In this document: one piece after another, positions 16,899-25,026 of the stretch
Numbering within the stretch: position 1 is the stretch's first letter
Layout of the letters: each line of letters opens with the position of its first letter
Source: Silanimonas sp044377035
GTDB lineage: Bacteria > Pseudomonadota > Gammaproteobacteria > Xanthomonadales > Xanthomonadaceae
Assembly (NCBI RefSeq): GCF_044377035.1
Contig: NZ_JBILJW010000002.1
Span: forward strand, 145,829 to 209,828
Direction: 5' to 3'
DNA: 64,000 nt
Program-made: the position numbers and the translations under genes
The notes under the pieces: model-generated
What the model saw: only the letters and a program-made list of their open reading frames with translations
Told to the model about the DNA's origin: nothing
Databases searched by the model: none

Positions 16899-19736
16899 AT
16901 GCAGATCAGGAAGCACCCGGCACGTTCACCGCTGTTCGTCGCCACGCTCACCGCGCTAGCCCTGGGGATCAGCCTCCCGGCTCTGGCGCAGAACGCGTCC
17001 AGCACCGACGACGACGCGACGGAGCGCGAGGCGAAGCGGCTGGAGGCCGTCCAGGTCGTGGGCTCGCGCATCAAGCGCTCGACGATCGAAGGGCCGTCCC
17101 CGGTCACCATCATCAGCAACGACCAGCTGCAGCGCGAGGGCTTCGTCACCGTCGCGGAAACGCTGGAGACCATCACGCAGAACGCGGGCTCGGTCCAGAA
17201 CGAGTTGAACTCGGCCGGCGGCTTTACGCCGAACGGCTCGCCGGTGAACCTGCGCGGCCTCGGCGCCGGCCGCACGCTGTTGCTCATCAACGGCCGCCGC
17301 GCGGCCGACTATCCGTTCCCGTACAACGGCCAGAGCAACTTCCAGAACTTCAACAACATCCCGACCGCGGCGGTCGAGCGCATCGAGATCCTGAGTGGCG
17401 GCGCGTCCGCGATCTACGGCTCCGATGCCGTCGCGGGCGTGATCAACGTCGTGCTGCGCAAGGACTTCCGCGGCGACGTGGCCAAGCTCCGCACCGGAAC
17501 GTCGACCGAAGGCGGCGGTGATTTCGCCGACCTGCAGTGGGTCGGCGGGCGCACCGGGGATCGCTGGAGCCTCACCTACGCCCTCCAGTACTACGCGGAT
17601 GAGCCGGTCTACGCGTTCCAGCGCGACTTCATGGATTCCCGCCTCGACAACCCGCTGCCGCCGGACATCGTCGGCATCCAGCCCGGCGCCGGCCTGCGCA
17701 TCAACCGCATCGGCCTGCCCACCGGCTCGACCTCGTTCATCGCGCCGCCGGCGGGCACCTGCGCGCGCTTCGGCGGCGAATACGTCGACTGGACCTATCG
17801 CGCCGTCAACGCCGCGACTGGCCTGCCCTTCACGCAGGGCAATGCCTGCGGCTACTTCGACGACGTGGGCTACCAGTCTGTCGCCAACGGCAACAACGAT
17901 CTGTCCGGCTACCTGTTCGGCAACCTCGACTTCGACAACGGCATGCAGGCCTGGGCCAGCGTGATGGGCTTCCAGTCACGCTCCAAGCTCACCGGCGGCG
18001 TCGAGTTCATCAGCGGCCCGCATACGGACGGCGTGGGCGTGACCAGCACCTTCTTCGCGACGAACCCGGAGATCAACGGCAACGTCCAGATCCAGCGCAT
18101 CTTCACGCCGCAGGAGTACGGCGGCATTGAAGGAACGTTGCAGCGCTTCAAGGAGTCCTCGCTCGACCTCGCATTCGGCCTGCGCGGCACCCTCGCCGAT
18201 CGCTTCGACTGGGAAGCGACGGTCGGTCGCGCCGACTACCGGGCGACCCGCACGCGCCCGCGCCTCGACGGCTCCGCGGTGACCGACTTCTTCTTCGGCC
18301 CGCGCCTGAACACCACCGGCACGCCGCGGCACCTGCTGAACCTCGAGCGCTTCTACCGGCCGCTGACGCCGGCCGAGTACGCCTCGATCTCGACCAACCT
18401 GAAGTACGAGTCGGAGTCCTACGTCAACCAGGGCAACGTCGTGCTGAGCGGCGAACTGTTCGAGCTGCCGGCCGGCGCCGTAGGCTTCGCGACGGTCTTC
18501 GAAGTCACCCAGCAGGGCTACGACCTCGATTCCCCACCGGAAATCCTGCCGACCAACCGCCTGGCCTACAACCTGACGGGCACCAATGGCGGTGGTGATC
18601 GCGATCGCTACGCCATCGGCTTGGAAACCAGCCTGCCCCTGCTCGACTCGCTGCGCGCGACGATCGCCGCGCGCTACGACAAGTACGACGACATCACCAA
18701 CGTGGACGACGCCCGCACGTGGGCCACCGGCCTCGAATGGCGCCCCTTCGACTCGCTGCTGGTCCGCGGCAACCTGTCGACGAGCTTCAAGGCGCCGGAC
18801 ATGCACTACGTCTACAACGAGGGCAGCGGCAGCTTCAGCAACGCCCTCGACACCTTCCGCTGCCTGTCGACCGGCGGCACCCCGGGCACGTCCACCTGCG
18901 CGGGCGCCATCTACACCTACTCGGTCTTCGCGACCAGCCGCGGCGAGCCGACGCTCGAGGAGGAAACGGGCCGCTCGTTCACCGGTGGGTTCGTCTGGGA
19001 CATCACCGACACGATTTCCGCGTCGGTCGACTACTACGACATCAAACTCGAGGGCGCGGTCACCAACCTCACGTCGACCTACATCCTCGACGCCGAGGCC
19101 GGCTGCCGCACGGGCTTGACGCGCACGCGCCAGCCCTACGCCTTCAACATCAACTCCGGCTTCTGCCAAGAGATCATCAGCCGCGTGCAGCGCGCCCCCG
19201 CACCGGGTGAGCCGACCGACCGCATCACCGGTGTCCGTAGCGGCCCGGTCAACCAGGCCTACCAGCGCATCGACGGCATCGACGCGTCGCTCCGCCACAG
19301 GCTGGAGACCGCCAACTGGGGCACGTTCGCCTTCAGCCTCGACTGGTCGCACGTGCTGAACTTCGAACTGCAGAGCTTCGCGACCGATCCGGTCCAGGAG
19401 GACTGGCGCGACGATCCGGGCAACTTCGATTTCCGCAGCCGCATGCGCGGCTCGGTGGCATGGGCTCGGAACGACTGGACGGCCAACGTCTTCGCCACGC
19501 GCTACGGCAGCGTGCCCAACTGGCAGGAAACCGGACGCATCGCGCCCTACATCCTGTGGAACGTGAACGCGACGAAACGCATCACCGAGCAGGCCTCCGT
19601 GGGCCTCTACGTCAACAATCTGCTCAACAAGTTCGCGCCGCGGGATGACGGCTTCAACAGCTATCCGTACTTCTGGCGCGCGTTCAGCCCGATCGGCCGC
19701 GAGGTCTCCGTCCAGTTCACGTACGCCCTGGACTGA
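16899..19736 (+). CDS. TonB-dependent outer-membrane receptor (second)
   Basis: A 945-residue TonB-dependent receptor. The signal peptide is ATLTALALGISLPALAQ, cut before NASSTDDD. The TonB-box region is LEAVQVVGSRIKRS, and the plug carries LRGLGAGRTLLLINGRR and IEILSGGASAIYGSDAV. The C-terminus VQFTYALD is less typical than Phe but still aromatic nearby. The ATG at 16899 follows GGGGAGA with 8 bases spacing; the frame extends to 16842 without a ribosome site. It shares the overall plan of the first receptor but its barrel is clearly different, so it is a paralogue rather than a recent duplicate. The ligand is unknown; proximity to the S9 peptidase suggests peptides. Confidence 0.92.
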   Translation: MQIRKHPARSPLFVATLTALALGISLPALAQNASSTDDDATEREAKRLEAVQVVGSRIKRSTIEGPSPVTIISNDQLQREGFVTVAETLETITQNAGSVQNELNSAGGFTPNGSPVNLRGLGAGRTLLLINGRRAADYPFPYNGQSNFQNFNNIPTAAVERIEILSGGASAIYGSDAVAGVINVVLRKDFRGDVAKLRTGTSTEGGGDFADLQWVGGRTGDRWSLTYALQYYADEPVYAFQRDFMDSRLDNPLPPDIVGIQPGAGLRINRIGLPTGSTSFIAPPAGTCARFGGEYVDWTYRAVNAATGLPFTQGNACGYFDDVGYQSVANGNNDLSGYLFGNLDFDNGMQAWASVMGFQSRSKLTGGVEFISGPHTDGVGVTSTFFATNPEINGNVQIQRIFTPQEYGGIEGTLQRFKESSLDLAFGLRGTLADRFDWEATVGRADYRATRTRPRLDGSAVTDFFFGPRLNTTGTPRHLLNLERFYRPLTPAEYASISTNLKYESESYVNQGNVVLSGELFELPAGAVGFATVFEVTQQGYDLDSPPEILPTNRLAYNLTGTNGGGDRDRYAIGLETSLPLLDSLRATIAARYDKYDDITNVDDARTWATGLEWRPFDSLLVRGNLSTSFKAPDMHYVYNEGSGSFSNALDTFRCLSTGGTPGTSTCAGAIYTYSVFATSRGEPTLEEETGRSFTGGFVWDITDTISASVDYYDIKLEGAVTNLTSTYILDAEAGCRTGLTRTRQPYAFNINSGFCQEIISRVQRAPAPGEPTDRITGVRSGPVNQAYQRIDGIDASLRHRLETANWGTFAFSLDWSHVLNFELQSFATDPVQEDWRDDPGNFDFRSRMRGSVAWARNDWTANVFATRYGSVPNWQETGRIAPYILWNVNATKRITEQASVGLYVNNLLNKFAPRDDGFNSYPYFWRAFSPIGREVSVQFTYALD

Positions 19737-19757
19737 GCCGACACCTCCGCCGCCCCC

Positions 19758-19789
19758 GAAGCCCGGCCTCGCGCCGGGCTTCGTTTTCC
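19758..19789 (+). terminator. Terminator after the second TonB receptor (copy 2 of the repeated hairpin)
   Basis: Stem GAAGCCCGGC (19758-19767) and GCCGGGCTTC (19773-19782), followed by GTTTTCCC. It is the same hairpin as 16742-16766, base for base. Confidence 0.88.
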
Positions 19790-19848
19790 CGGGGCCTTGG
19801 CCGGGACTCAGGCGCCATCTGCGATAATCGCCGCCTGCCTTCACCGCG

Positions 19849-21987
19849 ATGCCGATGACCACCTCCGCTGCCTCCGCGGCGCGTCCCGCGCCCGCCCTCG
19901 TCACCACCGCCCTGCCCTACGCCAACGGCGAGATCCACCTCGGCCACCTGGTCGGCTACATCCAGGCCGACGTCTGGGTGCGGGCCCGGCGCATGGCCGG
20001 CGGCACCACCCATTTCGTCTGCGCCGACGACACCCACGGCACGCCGATCATGCTGGCCGCCGAGAAGGCCGGCACCACGCCCGAAGCTTTCGTCGCCGGC
20101 GTGCAGGCCCGCCACGAGCGCGACTTCGCCGATTTCCTCGTCGGCTTCGACCACTACGACTCCACGAACAGCGCGGGCAACCGCGCGCTGACGGAAGCGA
20201 TCTACACGGCGCTGAAGGCCAACGGCCATATCGGCGCGCGGCCGATCCAGCAGTTGTTCGACCCCGTGCGGGAAATGTTCCTGCCGGATCGCTACATCAA
20301 GGGCGAGTGCCCCAACTGCGGCACGGCCGACCAGTACGGCGACAACTGCGAGAACTGCGGCGCCACCTACTCACCCACCGAGCTGAAGAACCCGCGCTCG
20401 GTCGTCTCCGGCGCCACGCCCGAGCTGCGGATGAGCGAGCACCACTTCTTCGAGCTCGGCCGCTTCGAGGCCTTCCTGCGCGAATGGCTGGCCAGCGACG
20501 TCGCCCATCCGGGCGTGCGCGCCAAGCTGATGGAGTGGGTCGAGTCCGGCCTGCGGGCCTGGGACATCTCGCGCGACGCGCCCTACTTCGGCTTCGAGAT
20601 CCCCGGCGCGCCCGGCAAATACTTCTACGTCTGGCTCGACGCGCCGATTGGCTATCTCTCGAGCTTCAAGGCCCTCTGCGAGGCGAACGGCCTCGACTTC
20701 GGCGCCTTCCTCGATGCCGCGCGCAATGCGAAGGGCGAGACCGAGCTGCACCACTTCCTCGGCAAGGACATCGTCAACTTCCACGGCCTGTTCTGGCCGG
20801 CGGTGCTGCACGGCTCCGGCCACCGCACGCCGACGCGCCTTCACGTCAACGGCTACCTGACGGTGAACGGCGACAAGATGAGCAAGTCGCGTGGCACCTT
20901 CATCCAGGCCCGCACCTACCTCGAGGCTGGCCTGCCGCCGGAAGCGCTGCGCTACTACTACGCGCTGAAGAGCTCGGGCGGCGTCACCGATCTCGACCTC
21001 AACCTGCCCGATTTCATGGCGCGGGTGAATTCCGACCTCGTCGGCAAGTTCGTCAACATCGCCAGCCGCTGCGCCGGCTTCATCGAGAAGCGCTTCGGCG
21101 GCCAGCTCGCCTCCGAGCTCGACGATCCCGCGATGGTCGCGCGCTTCGTGGAAGCCCTCGACGCGGTGCGCGGCCACTACCTCGACGACGATGCCGCCGC
21201 CGCCGTGCGCGCGGTGATGGCGCTGGCCGACGAGGCCAACCGCTACGTCGACGAGAAGAAGCCCTGGGTCATCGCCAAGGCGGAGGGCGGCGACGCCGAG
21301 CTGCAGCGCGTCTGCACGCAGGGGCTCAACCTGTTCCGCCTGCTGGCCATCGGCCTGAAGCCCATCCTGCCGGCGCTGTGCGCGCGCGCCGAGGGTTTCC
21401 TCGACGCGCCCGTCGCCGGCTGGGGCGACGCCGCCACGCCGCTGCTGGGCCGCGCCATCCGCCCCTACGAGCCCCTGCTCACCCGCATCGAACAAAAGCA
21501 GATCGACACCATGATCGACGCCTCCAAGGACTCCCTCGCCGCCGCGGCCGACGCCGCCAAGGCCGCCGCCAGCACCGCCGACAAAGCGGCGAAGCCCGCC
21601 AAACCGGAAACGCCCAAGCCGGCCGCCGCGACGCCCGCCGAGGCCGGCGCGCCGGCCTTCGTCGGCATCGAGGACTTCGCCAAGCTCGACCTGCGCATCG
21701 GCAAGGTGCTGGAGTGCGGCTTCGTCGAGGGTTCGGACAAGCTGCTGCGCTTCAAGCTGGATGCCGGCGAGCTCGGCGAGCGGCAGATCTTCTCGGGCAT
21801 CCGCGCCAGCTACGGCGAGCCGGAGAAACTCGTCGGCCGCCATGTCGTGTTCATCGCCAACCTCGCCCCGCGCAAGATGCGCTTCGGGATGAGCGAAGGG
21901 ATGATCCTCTCCGCCGGCTTCGATGGCGGCGCGCTCGCCCTGCTCGACGTCGACAGCGGCGCCCTGCCCGGCATGCCGGTGCGCTGA
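19849..21987 (+). CDS. metG: Methionine-tRNA ligase MetG
   Basis: Charges methionine onto initiator and elongator tRNA-Met. It has 712 residues, with the dimeric C-terminal extension. The HIGH signature is HLGH (residues 30-33) and the second signature is KMSKS (343-347). A zinc knuckle lies between (CPNCGTADQYGDNCENC). After an anticodon-binding helical domain comes an Ala/Lys/Pro linker (about 565-600), then the EMAP-like tRNA-binding domain (DFAKLDLRIGKVLECGFVEG through DSGALPGMPVR). Two ATGs stand close together (19849 and 19855). It precedes rsxA by 16 bases and is likely co-transcribed with it. Confidence 0.97.
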   Translation: MPMTTSAASAARPAPALVTTALPYANGEIHLGHLVGYIQADVWVRARRMAGGTTHFVCADDTHGTPIMLAAEKAGTTPEAFVAGVQARHERDFADFLVGFDHYDSTNSAGNRALTEAIYTALKANGHIGARPIQQLFDPVREMFLPDRYIKGECPNCGTADQYGDNCENCGATYSPTELKNPRSVVSGATPELRMSEHHFFELGRFEAFLREWLASDVAHPGVRAKLMEWVESGLRAWDISRDAPYFGFEIPGAPGKYFYVWLDAPIGYLSSFKALCEANGLDFGAFLDAARNAKGETELHHFLGKDIVNFHGLFWPAVLHGSGHRTPTRLHVNGYLTVNGDKMSKSRGTFIQARTYLEAGLPPEALRYYYALKSSGGVTDLDLNLPDFMARVNSDLVGKFVNIASRCAGFIEKRFGGQLASELDDPAMVARFVEALDAVRGHYLDDDAAAAVRAVMALADEANRYVDEKKPWVIAKAEGGDAELQRVCTQGLNLFRLLAIGLKPILPALCARAEGFLDAPVAGWGDAATPLLGRAIRPYEPLLTRIEQKQIDTMIDASKDSLAAAADAAKAAASTADKAAKPAKPETPKPAAATPAEAGAPAFVGIEDFAKLDLRIGKVLECGFVEGSDKLLRFKLDAGELGERQIFSGIRASYGEPEKLVGRHVVFIANLAPRKMRFGMSEGMILSAGFDGGALALLDVDSGALPGMPVR

Positions 21988-22003
21988 GCACGGATTCCGC
22001 GCC

Positions 22004-22582
22004 GTGACCGACATCCTGCTGATCCTCGTCGGCGCGGTGCTGGTCAACAACTTCGTTTTGGTGAAGTTCCTCGGCCTGTGCCCGTTCATGGGCGTGTCGA
22101 GGCAGCTCGATGCCGCCGTGGGCATGGCGCTGGCGACGGGCTTCGTGCTGACACTGGCCGCAGGTCTCTCGTGGGCGCTGCAGCACTGGCTGCTGGAGCC
22201 CCTCGGCATCGGCGACCTGCGCACGCCGGCCTTCATCCTCGTCATCGCCGCGACCGTGCAGTTCACCGAATTGCTGCTGCACCGGCAGAGTCCGCGGCTG
22301 TACCAGGTGCTGGGCATTTACCTGCCCCTGATCACCACCAATTGCGCCGTGCTCGGCGTGGCCCTGCTCAACGTGCAGGCGAAGCATTCGCTGCTGGAAT
22401 CCGTGCTGTTCGGCTTCGGTGCGGCCGTGGGCTTCGGCCTCGTGCTGGTGCTGTTCGCCGCCCTGCGCGAGCGCCTGGAATCGGCCGAGGTGCCGGCGGC
22501 GTTCAAGGGGGCGCCGATCGCGCTGGTGACCGCCGGCCTGATGGCCCTGGCCTTCGCCGGCTTCACCGGCATGGATCGCTAG
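22004..22582 (+). CDS. rsxA: Ion-translocating oxidoreductase complex subunit A (RsxA/RnfA)
   Basis: An integral inner-membrane subunit of the Rnf/Rsx complex, which couples electron transfer with ion movement or keeps SoxR reduced. It has 192 residues and six helices. Family motifs are NNFVLVKFLGLCPFMGVS near the start and IYLPLITTNCAVLGVALL in the middle; the cysteines in these motifs ligate an intramembrane [2Fe-2S] cluster in known complexes. The start is GTG at 22004 (GTG ACC GAC ATC), matching the family N-terminus TDILLILVGAVLVNN. It lies between metG and rsxB. The C, D, G and E subunits are not in this window. Confidence 0.93.
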   Translation: MTDILLILVGAVLVNNFVLVKFLGLCPFMGVSRQLDAAVGMALATGFVLTLAAGLSWALQHWLLEPLGIGDLRTPAFILVIAATVQFTELLLHRQSPRLYQVLGIYLPLITTNCAVLGVALLNVQAKHSLLESVLFGFGAAVGFGLVLVLFAALRERLESAEVPAAFKGAPIALVTAGLMALAFAGFTGMDR

Positions 22583-22590
22583 GGCGCGTC

Positions 22591-23124
22591 GTGGCCGATC
22601 TGTGGCTTCCCCTGCTGGCGCTGGTCGTCCTCTGCGCCGCCCTCGGCGCACTGCTCGGCTGGGCCGCGAAGCGCTTCGAGGTCGCGGGTGATCCGCTGGT
22701 CGACCAGATCAACGCCGTGCTGCCGCAGACGCAGTGCGGACAGTGCAAGTTCCCCGGCTGCCGGCCCTACGCCGAGGCGATCGCCAAGGGCGAAGCCGAC
22801 ATCAACCAGTGCCCTCCCGGCGGCGAAGCCGGCATCCGCGCGCTGGCGACGCTTCTCGGCCGCGAGCCGAAGCCGCTCTCCGCCGAGCACGGCGTGGAGA
22901 AGCCGCCGCAGGTGGCACGCATCCGCGAGGACGAATGCATCGGCTGCTTCAAGTGCATCGCCGCCTGCCCGGTCGACGCGATCATCGGGGCGCCGAAGTT
23001 CCTGCACGTGGTCGTGGAAGACCTCTGCACGGGCTGCGAACTGTGCATCCCACCCTGCCCGGTCGACTGCATCGACCTGCAGCCCGCGGCTCCGCCCCCG
23101 CGCTACAGCCGCTCGACGGTGTAA
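22591..23124 (+). CDS. rsxB: Ion-translocating oxidoreductase complex subunit B (RsxB/RnfB)
   Basis: The ferredoxin-like subunit of the Rnf/Rsx complex, 177 residues. An N-terminal membrane anchor (LPLLALVVLCAALGALLGW) is followed by the 4Fe-4S motif with CGQCKFPGCRPYAEAI and a fourth Cys in NQCPPGG. Two ferredoxin clusters follow: CIGCFKCIAACPVDAI and CTGCELCIPPCPVDCI. The start is GTG at 22591, 8 bases after the rsxA stop. The C-terminal tail is short. The last 22 bases overlap the 3' end of the TraB/GumN gene on the opposite strand, and no rsxC follows. Confidence 0.93.
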   Translation: MADLWLPLLALVVLCAALGALLGWAAKRFEVAGDPLVDQINAVLPQTQCGQCKFPGCRPYAEAIAKGEADINQCPPGGEAGIRALATLLGREPKPLSAEHGVEKPPQVARIREDECIGCFKCIAACPVDAIIGAPKFLHVVVEDLCTGCELCIPPCPVDCIDLQPAAPPPRYSRSTV

Positions 23125-24005
23125 CCCGCGGCGGCCAGCTGCTGCACCAGCCCTTCCGCACCGAGCAAGTGCAGAGTGCCGACCGCGACGAGGGCATCGT
23201 CGTCGCCGGGCGCGTCCAGCAGGGCCTTGACGCGCGACACCCAAGCCGAATTGCGCTGCGTGTTGATGCGTTCGTAGAGCGCCGGGTCGCGCGCCTTCAT
23301 CGCCGCGGCCATGCCCCAGTACAGCGCATCCACGTCGCCTTCCCGCCATTGCCGGTGCAGCCATTCGGTCTCGCTGCGGATCTCCTCGGAGCGCTCGACC
23401 ACATCGCGCAGCTGCGCGAGTTGCACACCGGGCTTCATGCCATCGAAAAGACGAATCTGGTCCGCGGGCGTCTCCAGCCCCGCCGTGCGCTTGCCCTCGC
23501 GCGTGGCGCGTTGGGCGAGATGCTTGTCGAGCCCGAGCGCCGGATCGAGGCCGGCGGCGGTCATCTCGGCCATGGTGAGCGTCAGCGCGGCGAACCACGG
23601 CTCCATCCGCTGCAGGGCTTCGAGCGGCAGGCCGGCCTCCGACGCCAACTGCACGGTGGCCGCCCATGTCGGGGCATCCATCGTCTGCTGCAGAGTCCGG
23701 CCGTCCGTTCGGATGCCAGCCTGCGCGAACTTCAGTCCGAGGGCCGGGTCCGCCAGGGCTTCCGGCGAGAGTTCGAAGAAGACCTGCTCCGCGTCATCGA
23801 GCGCGGCGTAGACCATCGGATCGAGCGGGTAATCCCCAGCCTCCAGCAGGTGGAAGGTGCCCAGCAGGTACACCGCGTTGTCGCCATCGCTGGCCTTCCA
23901 CAGCAGCGGCCGCGGGGGCGCGCTGTCCGCGGCGACTGTCGCGCTCGACGCCATCGCCAGCGCTGCGGCGAACGCGAACGCCCTCCAACCGCCGCGATTC
24001 GCCAT
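23103..24005 (-). CDS. TraB/GumN family protein, exported
   Basis: A 300-residue member of the TraB/GumN (formerly DUF) family, related to the Tiki-like metalloprotease fold. There is a signal peptide (AFAFAAALAMASSATVAA). The family motifs are YLLGTFHLLEAGDYPLDP at the N-terminus, with the GT(F/I)H signature, FFELSPEAL, and VAVGTLHLLGAEGLVQQL near the C-terminus. These conserved G-x-x-H and E positions are the proposed metal site. The function of the bacterial proteins is unproven. It converges on rsxB with a 22-base overlap and follows the DUF1684 gene by 2 bases, probably as part of the same transcript. Confidence 0.88.
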   Translation of the reverse strand: MANRGGWRAFAFAAALAMASSATVAADSAPPRPLLWKASDGDNAVYLLGTFHLLEAGDYPLDPMVYAALDDAEQVFFELSPEALADPALGLKFAQAGIRTDGRTLQQTMDAPTWAATVQLASEAGLPLEALQRMEPWFAALTLTMAEMTAAGLDPALGLDKHLAQRATREGKRTAGLETPADQIRLFDGMKPGVQLAQLRDVVERSEEIRSETEWLHRQWREGDVDALYWGMAAAMKARDPALYERINTQRNSAWVSRVKALLDAPGDDDALVAVGTLHLLGAEGLVQQLAAAGYTVERL

Positions 24006-24007
24006 GC

Positions 24008-25015
24008 TCAGGGCGACGCCAACAGCGGAAGCGGTTTTTTCTCGCCGGCTTCGATGCGCAGGTTGAGTCGGTTCGACGGCGGCGGCATCGGGCAGGTCGA
24101 GAACTCGGTGAATGCGCAGGGCGGGTTGTACGCGCGGTTGAAGTCGACCACGGTCGTTCCGCCGTCGGCCGGCTGCTCCGCATAGAGGAAGCGCGACGCG
24201 GCGTAACTCTCATGCCCACTGGTGCGGTCGGCGAAGATCAGGAACAGGCGCCCATCACCTTCGTCCACCGCCTCCAACCGGAACTCGACGCCGTCCTTCT
24301 GGAACACCACGACGCCCGGGTTGGCCATCGCTTCTTCGATGCCCAGGACGTTGACGATGGAGATCGTCTGGCCCGGCGGATGGGCTTCGAAACGCGCGTC
24401 GAAGCGGAACGCCGAATCGATGTCGAAATAGTCGAGGCCGGGGAAGCGCGTGCGCGTCGGCGCCAAGGCGTCGCGGACGCGGAGGCCGTAGTTCTCGCCG
24501 CGCTTGATGACGATGAAGCTGGCATCGCCCTGATTGAAGCCGACGACCGTCGGCGTGCCGCCCTCGGCATCCGTGACGAGCCGGCGCGTACCGCCATCGG
24601 CAGGCTGGCCGTCGTACATGACACCGGCGCCGCGGGTGGCCCGGAACGTGACCGTGCCGTCTCGCTCCAGCCGGATCATGCCGACCTCCTCGGGACCCGC
24701 AGCCAGACGCACGCCCTTGGTGGCTCCGCTGCCGACGTAGCTGTTGCCGGCTTTCAGCCAGTGCAATCCGACGAGCGACAGCCAGCCATCCGGCTTCTGC
24801 AGGTTCGCAAGGCGCGTCTCTCGCACTTCGTTGACGCTGCGCGCGTGCACGGTCGCCGCTGCGACGGCGGCGGCTTCGCGCTTCGCCTGGGCGTCGATTT
24901 CCGCCTGCGATGGGCCGGAATCACCGCTGCAGCCCGCGGCAAGCAGCGCGGCAAGCAGGGTGGGAAGGCCGACGCGCCATGGCGAGTCGTTTTGGGAAGA
25001 GGCGTTGCGGGGCAT
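24008..25015 (-). CDS. DUF1684 lipoprotein
   Basis: A 335-residue lipoprotein of the DUF1684 family. The lipobox is LLAAGC near residue 30, followed by an Asp/Ser/Ala-rich spacer and coiled-coil (EIDAQAKREAAAVAAAT). The family body shows WLSLVGLHWLKAGNSYVGS at its start and the conserved C-terminal RFLYAEQPADGGTTVVDFN, then FNRAYNPPCAFTEF. DUF1684 proteins are uncharacterised. Two starts exist: the ATG at 25030 would overlap the mutL stop, whereas the ATG at 25015 has a perfect AAGGAG six bases before it, so I chose 25015. It follows mutL by 11 bases and is probably co-transcribed. Confidence 0.88.
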   Translation of the reverse strand: MPRNASSQNDSPWRVGLPTLLAALLAAGCSGDSGPSQAEIDAQAKREAAAVAAATVHARSVNEVRETRLANLQKPDGWLSLVGLHWLKAGNSYVGSGATKGVRLAAGPEEVGMIRLERDGTVTFRATRGAGVMYDGQPADGGTRRLVTDAEGGTPTVVGFNQGDASFIVIKRGENYGLRVRDALAPTRTRFPGLDYFDIDSAFRFDARFEAHPPGQTISIVNVLGIEEAMANPGVVVFQKDGVEFRLEAVDEGDGRLFLIFADRTSGHESYAASRFLYAEQPADGGTTVVDFNRAYNPPCAFTEFSTCPMPPPSNRLNLRIEAGEKKPLPLLASP

Positions 25016-25026
25016 GTAGGACTCCT

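Noticed and set aside
17976..19907. A 643-codon minus-strand frame opposite the second TonB receptor
   Set aside because: Shadow frame of a GC-rich gene, no domain signatures.
20371..22317. A 648-codon minus-strand frame and a 736-codon plus-strand frame around metG
   Set aside because: Both are out-of-frame readings of metG and rsxA; the metG frame has HIGH and KMSKS motifs.
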